Assembly: GCA_026707335.1 (NCBI GenBank)
Contig: JAPOXB010000196.1
Coordinates: forward strand, 1 to 22,121
Direction of reading: 5' to 3'
Source of the DNA: Chloroflexota bacterium
GTDB lineage: Bacteria; Chloroflexota; Dehalococcoidia; Bin125
Length of the DNA stretch: 22,121 nucleotides
In this document: piece by piece, positions 6,751-13,788 of the stretch
How positions within the stretch are numbered: the stretch's first letter is position 1
Layout of the letters: every line of letters starts with the position of its first letter
Notes under the pieces: generated by a model
What the model saw: the letters and a program-made list of their open reading frames with translations, nothing else
What the model was told of the DNA's origin: nothing
Database searches by the model: none
Made by a program: the position numbers and the translations under genes

Positions 6751-7991
6751 CGCGCCCGCGCCTCGAGGCAGGCGGCGACGCGGTCGAGCACCGCGCAGGC
6801 CACGTCGTACTTGTGCAGCAGCGGCAGCGCCGCCGGCTCCTCGCCGGGGGCGAGCAGCGTCACCTGGTTCGTCTCGCTGCCGAAGCCGGAGCCCTCGGAT
6901 CGGACGTCGTTCGCGACGATCAGGTCGAGGCCCTTGGCGGACAATTTTTTCGCGGCGTTGGCCAGCAGATCCTCCGTCTCCGCCGCGAAGCCCACCTTGA
7001 TGAAGCGCCCCGACGCCTCGGCCACGATGTCGGTCGTCTGCTCCAGCGTCAGCACCGGCGCGGCGTCCGCACCCGCTTTTTTTATTTTTTCCGCCGCCGC
7101 CTCGGCCGGCCGGTAGTCGGCGACGGCGGCGGCCATGATCAGCGCGTCGATGCCCTCCCGCCGCCGCGCGACGGCCGTGCGCATCTCCTCGGCGCTCTCC
7201 ACCCGCTCGACGATCACGCCGTACAGCCCGGGCGGGGGCGCCTGCGTGCCGACCAGCGTCACGGCCGCCCCGCGGTCGCGCGCGGCCTCCGCCAGGGCGA
7301 AGCCCATGCGGCCGCTGGAGCGGTTGCCGACGTAGCGCACGGGGTCGATCGCCTCCCGCGTGCCGCCCGCCGTGACCAGCACGTGGCGGCCGCGCAGGGC
7401 GCCGTCGTGGCGGCCCAGCAGGGCCCGCGTCGCGCCGACGACGTCGGCCGGCTCCGACAGCCGTCCCAGGCCCACCTGCCCGCTGGCCAGCCGCCCGCGC
7501 TCGGGGCCCACGATCATCACGCCCCGCGCCTTCAGCGTCTCCAGGTTCGCCTGCACGGCCGGGTGGGCGAACATCGCGCTGTCCATCGCCGGCGCGACCG
7601 CGACCGGCGCCCGCGTGGCGAGCGCGGTGAGCGTCGGCAGGTTGTCGCCGATGCCCTGCGCCAGCTTGGCGATCGTCGTGGCGCTGGCCGGCGCGATGAG
7701 CAGTGCGTCGGCCCGGCGCCCCAGCGCCACGTGCAGTTCCGGATCCTCCGCCGTGGTCCACAGGTCGTCGCTGACGACGCCGCCCACGAGGTTGCGGAAG
7801 GTGAAGGCCGGCGCGAAGCGGCTCGCGTTCGGCGTCAGGGCGACGTCCACGGTCGCGCCCGCCTCCTGCAGCCGCCGCGCGATCTCGAACGCCCGGTAGG
7901 CGGCGATCGACCCGGTCACGCCCAGCACGATGCGGCGGCCGGCGAGCGGCCGCGGCGGCGCGACCGTGTCGTCGCCCGGCGCGCCGCTCAC
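6747..7991 (-). CDS. coaBC: Bifunctional phosphopantothenoylcysteine decarboxylase / phosphopantothenate-cysteine ligase
   Basis: CoaBC ligates cysteine to 4'-phosphopantothenate and then decarboxylates it (CoA steps 2 and 3). It is 414 aa, the usual size. The CoaC flavin domain (about 18-195) has GVTGSIAAYRA, H87 (E. coli H75) and PASATTIAKLA. The CoaB domain (about 200-410) has VTAGGTREAIDPVRYVGNRSSG, MAAAVADYRP, K302-I-K-K305 (the KxKK loop), VGFAAET and IVANDV. Two CoaC residues differ from E. coli at a constant offset of 12: D137 for N125 (PAMD) and S170 for C158 (LASG). GTG 7989-7991 overlaps the coaX stop (GTGA), so translation is probably coupled. KIKK is encoded by AAA ATA AAA AAA, a rare A-rich run in this genome. 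Confidence 0.96.
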   Translation of the reverse strand: MSGAPGDDTVAPPRPLAGRRIVLGVTGSIAAYRAFEIARRLQEAGATVDVALTPNASRFAPAFTFRNLVGGVVSDDLWTTAEDPELHVALGRRADALLIAPASATTIAKLAQGIGDNLPTLTALATRAPVAVAPAMDSAMFAHPAVQANLETLKARGVMIVGPERGRLASGQVGLGRLSEPADVVGATRALLGRHDGALRGRHVLVTAGGTREAIDPVRYVGNRSSGRMGFALAEAARDRGAAVTLVGTQAPPPGLYGVIVERVESAEEMRTAVARRREGIDALIMAAAVADYRPAEAAAEKIKKAGADAAPVLTLEQTTDIVAEASGRFIKVGFAAETEDLLANAAKKLSAKGLDLIVANDVRSEGSGFGSETNQVTLLAPGEEPAALPLLHKYDVACAVLDRVAACLEARAR

Positions 7992-8767
7992 GGCGTGCCC
8001 TCGGCGTTCAGTTGGTAGACGCGCAGCAGCCCCCACAGGCTGAGGTCCTGGTCGACCACGTCGACCGACTGCGTCTCCCGCGCGATGCGGTCGGCCCAGC
8101 CGCCGGTGCCGACCACGCGGCCGCCGCCCAACTCGGCCTTGAACCGCGCGATGATGCCCTCGACCAGCCCCACGTAGCCGAACAGGATGCCGGCCTGGAT
8201 CGACTCCGTCGTCGTGCGGCCGATGGCGTTCGCGGGGCGCTCCAGCTCCACCCGCGCCAGCCGCGAGGCGCGCTTGAAGAGCGCCTCCGCCGCGATGCCC
8301 ACACCCGGCGCGATCGCGCCGCCCAGGTAGTCGCCGTCCGCGTCGATCGCGTCGAACACGGTGGCCGTGCCGAAATCGACGATGATCAGGGGGGGCGGCC
8401 CGTGCCGGTCGCGGGCCGCGATCGCGTCCACGATACGGTCCGCGCCCACCTCGTTGGGCTGCTCGTAGCGGATGCGCATGCCGGTGCGAATCGTGCTCCC
8501 CACGACGACCGGCTCGACATCGAAGAAGCGCCGGCAGACGGCCTGGAAGACGGGCAGCAGGATCGGCACGACGCAGGCGATGACGGCCCCGTCCACGTCC
8601 TCCGGCGTGAGGTCGGCGGAGCGCAGCAGCGAGGACAGCAAAATGCCGTACTCGTCGGCCAGGCGGTCGTGGTCGGTCGCGAGGCGCCAGGAGGGCCCCA
8701 GCGCACCGTCGTCGAAGATCCCCGCCTGGATCGTCGTGTTGCCGATGTCGACGGCCAGCAGCGTCAC
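7988..8767 (-). CDS. coaX: Type III pantothenate kinase
   Basis: CoaX phosphorylates pantothenate, the first step of CoA synthesis; the type III enzyme is an ASKHA-fold dimer needing a monovalent cation and insensitive to CoA. It is 259 aa. The motifs are the phosphate-1 loop DIGNTTIQAGIF (residues 7-18), PNEVGADRI (about 103-111), DFGTATVFDAI (about 128-138), GGAIAPGVGIAAEAL (about 147-161) and the C-terminal GTGGWADRI. The start is GTG 8765-8767 with a strong GGGAG/GAGG ribosome site; the start at DIGNT minus six residues matches the family. It overlaps coaBC downstream by 4 nt, forming a two-gene CoA operon divergent from dnaA. Confidence 0.96.
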   Translation of the reverse strand: MTLLAVDIGNTTIQAGIFDDGALGPSWRLATDHDRLADEYGILLSSLLRSADLTPEDVDGAVIACVVPILLPVFQAVCRRFFDVEPVVVGSTIRTGMRIRYEQPNEVGADRIVDAIAARDRHGPPPLIIVDFGTATVFDAIDADGDYLGGAIAPGVGIAAEALFKRASRLARVELERPANAIGRTTTESIQAGILFGYVGLVEGIIARFKAELGGGRVVGTGGWADRIARETQSVDVVDQDLSLWGLLRVYQLNAEGTP

Positions 8768-8909
8768 GAAGGCTCCCTCTCCCGCGCGCTCGTGGGGTCG
8801 CCGGGGCGCGCAGCGCGAAGGCTACAACGCGCGCCGAACGGCGTGGGCCCGCCGACACCCGCCGCATGTAGGACGATCCACACGCCCGCGCGCGGTCGCC
8901 GTCGCTGCG

Positions 8910-8931
8910 AAAAGCCCCGTCGTTATGGGGC
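8910..8931 (-). terminator. Intrinsic-terminator-like hairpin upstream of coaX
   Basis: On the minus strand, GCCCC and GGGGC form a 5-bp stem around an 8-nt loop, followed directly by TTTT (8910-8913). It lies about 140 nt before the coaX start, with no minus-strand gene upstream of it. It could attenuate coaX-coaBC transcription or stop antisense transcription leaving the dnaA region. The stem is short, so the call is tentative. Confidence 0.35.
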
Positions 8932-8945
8932 GGATTGCGGGAGGG

Positions 8946-8975
8946 TTGTCACGCGCCCGAATACGGACGTAGACT
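8946..8975 (+). promoter_or_regulatory. Probable dnaA promoter
   Basis: TTGTCA (8946-8951, 5 of 6 to consensus) and TAGACT (8970-8975, 4 of 6) are separated by 18 bp. Transcription would begin near 8982, leaving a dnaA leader of about 114 nt that contains the hairpins at 9040-9081. Confidence 0.5.
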
Positions 8976-9039
8976 CCGGGCGGGCCGGTCGCGGTCCAGA
9001 TAGAAACGGGCGCCCGACGACATCACGCGCACCCTCTCC

Positions 9040-9081
9040 GCCGCTCCGCCGAGCGGCGCCGGGAGCGCCGGGATGTCCCGG
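9040..9081 (+). other. Two stem-loops in the dnaA leader
   Basis: The first hairpin, 9040-9057, has a perfect 7-bp stem (GCCGCTC/GAGCGGC) and a CGCC loop. The second, 9068-9081, is a near-perfect palindrome (CCGGGA-TG-TCCCGG) ending 14 nt before the dnaA ATG, where it may hide or replace a ribosome site. No strong Shine-Dalgarno is visible before dnaA. Confidence 0.4.
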
Positions 9082-9095
9082 ACAGCGATGACAGG

Positions 9096-10490
9096 ATGCG
9101 CGCCGACATGGCGGCTACCCCCGGCGACGCGTCTGACCGGGCGGCGCAACGGCCTGCGCCGACCCCCGCGCCCAGCGAGATCTGGCGCCGCGTGCTGGCG
9201 CGGCTCCGCCGCGTGGTGCCCGGCCCCTCCTACGACACCTGGTTCGCCACGACCCACGCGATCGGCATGCAGGGCGGCGTGCTGCAGATCGGCGTCGTCT
9301 CCGACTTCGTGCGCGAGGCGCTGACGGCCCAGTACTACCCCGCCATCTCCGAGGCGCTGACCAGCGTCGTGGGGCGGCGGCTGGAGTTCGAACTGGTCGT
9401 GCGCCAGGTCAGCGAGGGCGCCGCGCCCGCGCAGGCGATGCCGGCCGGGCCGACCGCCGCCACCCCGCACACGCGCCCCGTCCTGGCCAAGCACTACACG
9501 TTCGAGACGTTCGTCGTGGGGCGCAGCAACCGGCTGGCCCACGCGGCCGCGGTCGCCGTCGCCGAGCAGCCCAGCCAGACCTACAACCCGCTGTTCATCT
9601 ACGGCGGCGTCGGCCTCGGCAAGACGCACCTGCTGCAGGCCATCGCCCGCGTCACGGGGCCGCGCCTGCGCACGATCTACGTCAGCGCCGAGACCTACAC
9701 CAACGAGTTCGTCACGGCCCTGCGCGAGCACTCGATGGAGCAGTTCCGCGAGAAGTACCGCAGCGTCGACGTGCTGCTGATCGACGACATCCAGTTCATC
9801 AGCCGCGGCGAGCAGACGCAGGAGGAGTTCTTCCACACCTTCGACGCGCTCTACACGCGCAACAAGCAGATCGTGATCAACAGCGACGTCTCGCCCAAGC
9901 TGCTCTCGCTGCTCGAGGAGCGGCTGCGCTCCCGCTTCGAGTGGGGGCTGATCGTCGACATCGCGCCGCCGGACGTCGAGACGCGGCTCGCCATCCTGCG
10001 CTCCAAGGCCGACCGCGACGGGCTGCGGGCGCCCGAAGAGGTGCTGCTGCTGATCGCGCACCGCGTGCAGGACAACATCCGCCAGCTCGAGGGGGCGCTG
10101 AACCGCATCGCCGCGCTCTCGCGCCTGCAGCGGCAGCCGATCACGCGGGAGCTCGCCGCCGAGGCGCTGAACGCCATCACCTCCACGCCGCGCACGGCCG
10201 TGCCCATGCCGTCCGTCATCCTCGACGCCGTGGCCCAGGTGATGAACGTCCCCGTCGAGGCCCTGACCAGCAAGCGCCGCGAGAAGCAGGTCGCCTACGC
10301 CCGCCACCTGGCCATGTACCTGCTGCGCGACATCGCCCAGCAGTCCTACGCGCAGATCGGCCGCATCCTCGGCGGCCGCGACCACACGACCGTCCTGCAC
10401 GGCTTCCGCCGCATCGACGAACTGCTGGAGACGGACCCCGACGTGCGGCGGGATCTGACGGAGATCCGCGCCGCCATCGCCGCCCGCTGA
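9096..10490 (+). CDS. dnaA: Chromosomal replication initiator protein DnaA
   Basis: DnaA binds 9-mer boxes at oriC and opens the duplex as an ATP-bound filament. It is 464 aa. Domain I covers about residues 27-103 (SEIWRRVLARLRRVVPGPSYDTWF), with a short linker to about 128. The AAA+ domain has Walker A GGVGLGKT (170-177), Walker B LLIDD (227-231), the IQFISRGEQTQEEFFHTF block, and arginines R277/R280 near the arginine-finger region. The DNA-binding domain IV ends with the signature GGRDHTTVLHGF (426-437), normally RDHTTVxHA. ATG 9096 gives the listed length, but ATG 9108 is equally possible; neither has a good ribosome site (ACAGG abuts the first). The gene is divergent from coaX and followed by the candidate origin. 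Confidence 0.98.
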   Translation: MRADMAATPGDASDRAAQRPAPTPAPSEIWRRVLARLRRVVPGPSYDTWFATTHAIGMQGGVLQIGVVSDFVREALTAQYYPAISEALTSVVGRRLEFELVVRQVSEGAAPAQAMPAGPTAATPHTRPVLAKHYTFETFVVGRSNRLAHAAAVAVAEQPSQTYNPLFIYGGVGLGKTHLLQAIARVTGPRLRTIYVSAETYTNEFVTALREHSMEQFREKYRSVDVLLIDDIQFISRGEQTQEEFFHTFDALYTRNKQIVINSDVSPKLLSLLEERLRSRFEWGLIVDIAPPDVETRLAILRSKADRDGLRAPEEVLLLIAHRVQDNIRQLEGALNRIAALSRLQRQPITRELAAEALNAITSTPRTAVPMPSVILDAVAQVMNVPVEALTSKRREKQVAYARHLAMYLLRDIAQQSYAQIGRILGGRDHTTVLHGFRRIDELLETDPDVRRDLTEIRAAIAAR

Positions 10491-10885
10491 CGCCGTCGCA
10501 CCGCGCCGACGCGCCCCTCTCCGCCCGTGGATAACCAGACCGAGCCCAGTGGATAATGCTTCCGCTGCGGGGATAACCGTCTTCCACCTCGGAGGCCGTC
10601 CTGCACCCGTCGAGGCCCGCGGAGCGGCTCGATCGGGGCGCCGCGGCATGGCGGTTCCCCCGGTTCTCCACGCGCCGGCGGTCGCCGCCCACGGCGGCCG
10701 GTGCACGGGCGCGCGCCACCTCCTATCTGGACCGGCGCGTCAGTCCCCGCTCTCACCACCGTCCACCGCACGACGGTGACGACTCCGACTTCCAATCACA
10801 TGAACCTCCTTGATCCAGTCTATCAGTCAGACGGTGGAAAACGCCTGCAACCGGGAGGACACCGCGCGCTCCATATACTGCGTGC
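10491..10885 (+). other. Candidate chromosomal replication origin (oriC)
   Basis: This 395-base gene-free stretch lies between dnaA and obg. Three DnaA-box-like sites point the same way: CGTGGATAA at 10526-10534 (8 of 9 to TGTGGATAA), AGTGGATAA at 10548-10556 (8 of 9) and CGGGGATAA at 10568-10576 (7 of 9). Start-to-start spacings are 22 and 20 bp, about two helical turns each, so the sites face the same side of the helix. A weaker site, GGTGGAAAA (7 of 9), is at 10833-10841. The segment about 10785-10845 is visibly more AT-rich than its surroundings and could be the unwinding element. Position next to dnaA supports the call. No intact coding frame is recognised here. Confidence 0.65.
10874..10879 (+). 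promoter_or_regulatory. -10 element placing obg transcription start at its ATG
   Basis: TATACT (5 of 6 to consensus) ends 6 nt before the obg ATG at 10886. Transcription would begin at or within a base or two of the start codon, giving a leaderless mRNA. GGGAGGA lies 27 nt or more upstream of the ATG, too far to serve as a ribosome site. No clear -35 is visible. Confidence 0.45.
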
Positions 10886-12169
10886 ATGATCGATCAGGCG
10901 CCGATTGAGGTCGTTGGCGGGGACGGCGGCAACGGCGCCGTCTCGTTTCACCGCGAGAAGTTCATCCCGCAGGGCGGCCCCGACGGCGGTCGCGGCGGTC
11001 GCGGCGGGCACGTGATCCTGATCGCGAACGGACAGATCAATACGTTGCGCCGCTACCGGCGCGCCGCGGCGTTCCGCGCCGACTCGGGCCAGCCCGGCGG
11101 CAAGAACAAGCGCCGCGGCCGCGACGGCGCCGACCTCCTGCTGGAGGTCCCGGTGGGGACGATCGCCTGCGCCATCGATCGCGACGGAGAGCCCACCGAG
11201 CAACTGGCCGACCTCACGGCCGACGGCCAGGGCGTCCTCGTCGCGCGCGGCGGCCGCGGCGGGCACGGCAACGTCTTCTTCCGCAGCGCCACGAACCGTG
11301 CGCCGCGGGTCGCGCAGCGGGGGCAGCCCGGGCGCCAGCGGCGCGTGCGGCTGGAGCTGCGTCTGATCGCCGACGCCGGTCTGGTGGGGCTGCCCAACGC
11401 CGGCAAGTCGACCCTGCTGGGCCGGCTCAGCGCCGCCCGCCCGCGGGTCGCCGCCTACCCCTTCACGACGCTCGAGCCGCATCTGGGCGTCGTCGCCGTG
11501 GGCTGGGACGAATTCGTGCTGGCCGACCTGCCGGGCCTGATCGAGGGCGCCGCCGGCGGCGCGGGCCTGGGCCACGACTTCCTGCGCCACGCGTCGCGCA
11601 CGCGGCTGCTCGTGCATGTGCTGGACGCCGCGGGTCCCGACCCGATCGCCGCCTGGGAGACGATCAACGCGGAGTTGAGCGCGTACGACGCGGCCCTGGC
11701 GGCGCGCCCGCAGATCGTCGCCCTCAACAAGCTCGACATCGGCGCGGCGCAGGAGGCGCTCCCCGCCCTGCACGGCCGGCTGCGGGAGCGCGGCGTCGAG
11801 GCGCTTCCGATCTCGGCGGCGACGGGCGAGGGCACGGAGGACCTCGTCGCGCGCGTCTGGGGGCGGCTGGCCGACCTGCGCCGCGACGAGCGGGACCGCG
11901 CGGCCGAGCGCCCGGCCGGGCCGCCACTGATCACGCCGCGCCCCGACCGCCGCCGCTTCACCGTCGAACAGGAGGGAGCGGCCTACCGGGTGCGGGGCGA
12001 GCAGGTGGAGACGTTCATCGAGATGATGGACACCGACGACGAGGCCGCGATGGAGGAGGTCTACCGCTGGCTCGATCGGCGCGGCGTGCGGGGGGCGCTG
12101 CGCCGGGCCGGCATGAAGCCGGGGGATCGCGTGCGCATTGGAGAGGCGCAGTGGGCGTGGGAGGCCTGA
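10886..12169 (+). CDS. obg: GTPase Obg/CgtA
   Basis: Obg is an essential GTPase acting in late 50S assembly and linked to the stringent response and replication control. It is 427 aa with three domains. The Gly-rich Obg fold (1-158) has GGDGGNGAVSFHREKFIPQGGPDGG and ARGGRGGHGN. The G domain has G1 GLPNAGKS (168-175), switch I YPFTTLEPHLG, G3 DLPG (214-217), G4 NKLD (281-284) and G5 SAATG (310-314). A C-terminal OCT domain (about 345-425) has RRFTVEQEGAAYRVRGEQVE. The ATG at 10886 fits the usual N-terminus (normally MFxDxxxIxVxxGxGGxG) and appears leaderless. Its end overlaps nadD by 19 nt, and the nadD ribosome site lies inside it. Confidence 0.97.
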   Translation: MIDQAPIEVVGGDGGNGAVSFHREKFIPQGGPDGGRGGRGGHVILIANGQINTLRRYRRAAAFRADSGQPGGKNKRRGRDGADLLLEVPVGTIACAIDRDGEPTEQLADLTADGQGVLVARGGRGGHGNVFFRSATNRAPRVAQRGQPGRQRRVRLELRLIADAGLVGLPNAGKSTLLGRLSAARPRVAAYPFTTLEPHLGVVAVGWDEFVLADLPGLIEGAAGGAGLGHDFLRHASRTRLLVHVLDAAGPDPIAAWETINAELSAYDAALAARPQIVALNKLDIGAAQEALPALHGRLRERGVEALPISAATGEGTEDLVARVWGRLADLRRDERDRAAERPAGPPLITPRPDRRRFTVEQEGAAYRVRGEQVETFIEMMDTDDEAAMEEVYRWLDRRGVRGALRRAGMKPGDRVRIGEAQWAWEA

Positions 12170-12801
12170 GCGCCCCGGCGGCCGCGCGGCTGGGCGTCCT
12201 GGGCGGCACCTTCGACCCGCCGCATCGGATGCACCTCGCGCTGGCCCGCGCCGCCATGGACCAGTTGCGGCTGACGCGGGTGCTGTTCGTGCCGGCCGGC
12301 GACCCCTGGCGCAAGGCGGGCGCCCGCGTGAGCCCGGCCGCCGACCGGCTGGCGATGACGCGCCTCGCGGTCGCCGCGGAGCCCGACTTCGCCGGCTCGG
12401 ACATGGAACTGCGCCGCGCCGGCCCCACCTACACGCGCGACACCCTGGCGGCGCTGCGGGCCCAGGCCTCCGCCGCGGCGGGACCGCCGGCGCTGTGGTT
12501 CATCGTCGGCAGCGACGCGCTCGCCGATCTGCCCAACTGGCGCGAGCCCGAGCGGATCATCGCACTGGCCCGTCTGGCGGTGGCGGCCCGGCCGGGCGCG
12601 GAGCTCGACCCGGCGGCGCTGGACGCGATCGTGCCGGGCCTGTCCGCGCGCGTCGATTGGCTCGCGCTCGACGCGGACGCGCTCAGCGCCACCGTGCTGC
12701 GAGGCCGCATCGCCGGCGGGGAGCCCGTTGGGGACGATGCCGACGCGGCCGTCGTGGAGTACGCGCGCCGTCGCGGACTCTACGCGGAGTCCGATCCCTG
12801 A
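12151..12801 (+). CDS. nadD: Nicotinate-nucleotide adenylyltransferase
   Basis: NadD adenylates nicotinate mononucleotide to deamido-NAD in NAD synthesis. It is 216 aa, normal for the family. Features seen are GGTFDPPH (18-25), the strand-helix Rossmann pattern, LFVPAGDPWRK (motif PxxxPPHK region), YTRDTL, LWFIVGSDALADLPNWREPERI (the typical GxDxxxxxxxW) and a C-terminal LSATVLRGRI (the ISSTxIR counterpart). The nucleotidyltransferase HxGH motif reads HRMH (25-28), with Met in place of the usual Gly. GTG 12151 has GGAGAGG 4-5 nt upstream and overlaps obg by 19 nt; GTG 12157 is an alternative. The obg-nadD order is common in bacteria, often followed by rsfS, which is absent here. The 3' end overlaps the convergent DUF2283 gene by 22 bp. 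Confidence 0.94.
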   Translation: MGVGGLSAPAAARLGVLGGTFDPPHRMHLALARAAMDQLRLTRVLFVPAGDPWRKAGARVSPAADRLAMTRLAVAAEPDFAGSDMELRRAGPTYTRDTLAALRAQASAAAGPPALWFIVGSDALADLPNWREPERIIALARLAVAARPGAELDPAALDAIVPGLSARVDWLALDADALSATVLRGRIAGGEPVGDDADAAVVEYARRRGLYAESDP

Positions 12802-13040
12802 GGCTGCGCGCCGTGGGGTATGCGGCCGAGCGTGGCGTGGACCGTCTCGGCCTCGGGGATCCCGTCGAGGTCGATGCCCGCGGAGGCGTCGAGGAACTCG
12901 GCCCCGAGGGGACGGCCGTCCGCGTCGTAGTCAATGAGGCGTCGGGCGTCGAGGTGCGCGGTGCGCGCGACATCGCCGTCCGCGCGCCGGCGGAACGAGA
13001 TATAGAGCGCGTCGACGGTGGCGTCATAGCTCACAAGCAT
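12780..13040 (-). CDS. DUF2283 family protein
   Basis: This 86-aa protein has the DUF2283 pattern: an N-terminal V-x-Y-D-x-x-x-D-A-L-Y-I-x-F block (residues 3-16), then LIDYDADGRPLGAEFLDAS (about 35-53). The family is small, beta-rich, common beside toxin-antitoxin-like or mobile genes, and of unknown function. ATG 13038-13040 is preferred because AAGGA lies 7-8 nt upstream; an in-frame ATG at 13056-13058 is an alternative. It follows the methyltransferase by 22 nt and is probably the last gene of the gyrB operon. Its final 22 bp overlap the end of convergent nadD. Confidence 0.85.
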   Translation of the reverse strand: MLVSYDATVDALYISFRRRADGDVARTAHLDARRLIDYDADGRPLGAEFLDASAGIDLDGIPEAETVHATLGRIPHGAQPQGSDSA

Positions 13041-13062
13041 GGTGCGTTCCTTGCGCATCAGC

Positions 13063-13758
13063 CTACGCCGGGCCGGACGACCGCGGCGGCGTCTCCCCCG
13101 CGGCCAGGTGCACGGTTTCGGGCGTGTAGTGCTCCTTGCGCATCAGCACCGCCAGGCGCGGCCCGGGCGGCCAGAGGAAGGGCCGCAGGGCCAGCGTCTG
13201 GATCCAGGCGAAGCCCGCCTCCCGGCCCAGGGCGCCGACCTCGCCGAAGCGGCGCAGCCGCGGCGACGGCTCCGGCAGCAGCCGGCGCCAGATCGCGTTG
13301 ACGCGCGCCGAGCGCGACGGCGCCACCTCCCACAGCACGACGATGCCGTTGTGCGTCAGCGCCCGCCAGCACTCGCGCAGGAAGGCCAGCAGCGTCTCGT
13401 CGTCCCAGGCGCGCAGGCGGTGCCCGGCGATGATCACCGTGAAGGCGCCGTCGGCGACGGGCAGCGCGGCCGGGCTCACGCGGGGCCCGGCCGCCGCGCC
13501 CCCGGCCCGCGTCTGGAGCACCACCGGCGGGGCCGACAGGCGGGCGTGCTCGGCCAGCGTGGCAGCCATGGCGGCGTCGTCGAGCACCAGCACGCGGTCG
13601 CCGGCGCGCAGGGGCAGGAGCGACGGCAGCAGGAACGCGCCGGTGTCGTGCAGCAGCAGCCGTGGCCGGCCCGACCACCAGCGGCGCAGCGGTGCGGGCA
13701 CGCCGTCGGCGAGCCGCGGGCGCGGCGGTGGCGTCGAGGAGTTCGCTGGCGTCGTCAC
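13063..13758 (-). CDS. Class I SAM-dependent methyltransferase-like protein, degenerate motif I
   Basis: This 231-aa soluble protein has the order of strands of a class I methyltransferase. There is a first strand DRVLVLDDAAMAATLAEHARL (motif I position, about 54-74), then LPVADGAFTVIIAGHRLRAWDDETLLAFLRECWRALTHNGIVVLWEV (motifs II-III, the P-V-x-D-x-x-F-D-like and L-x-x-x-x-R-x-L-x-x-x-G blocks), and FGEVGALGREAGFAWIQT with a final hydrophobic strand. The SAM-binding GxGxG is missing (VLVLDDA), so catalysis is uncertain. GTG 13756-13758 is the likely start; TAGGCT lies 7 nt upstream and there is no Shine-Dalgarno. It is the third gene of the apparent gyrB operon. Substrate unknown. Confidence 0.7.
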   Translation of the reverse strand: MTTPANSSTPPPRPRLADGVPAPLRRWWSGRPRLLLHDTGAFLLPSLLPLRAGDRVLVLDDAAMAATLAEHARLSAPPVVLQTRAGGAAAGPRVSPAALPVADGAFTVIIAGHRLRAWDDETLLAFLRECWRALTHNGIVVLWEVAPSRSARVNAIWRRLLPEPSPRLRRFGEVGALGREAGFAWIQTLALRPFLWPPGPRLAVLMRKEHYTPETVHLAAGETPPRSSGPA

Positions 13759-13788
13759 GAGCGCCAGCCTAGCCGGAGAGGCGGCGGA

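Larger units (their letters stand above)
8768..9095. promoter_or_regulatory. Divergent coaX/dnaA control region
   Basis: This 328-base gene-free region holds the dnaA promoter (8946-8975), a minus-strand terminator-like hairpin (8910-8931), one DnaA-box-like site at 8874-8882 (CGATCCACA, 7 of 9 to TTATCCACA), and two hairpins in the dnaA leader (9040-9081). I could not identify a convincing coaX promoter. The DnaA-like site would allow dnaA autoregulation, but a single 7/9 match is weak. Confidence 0.45.
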
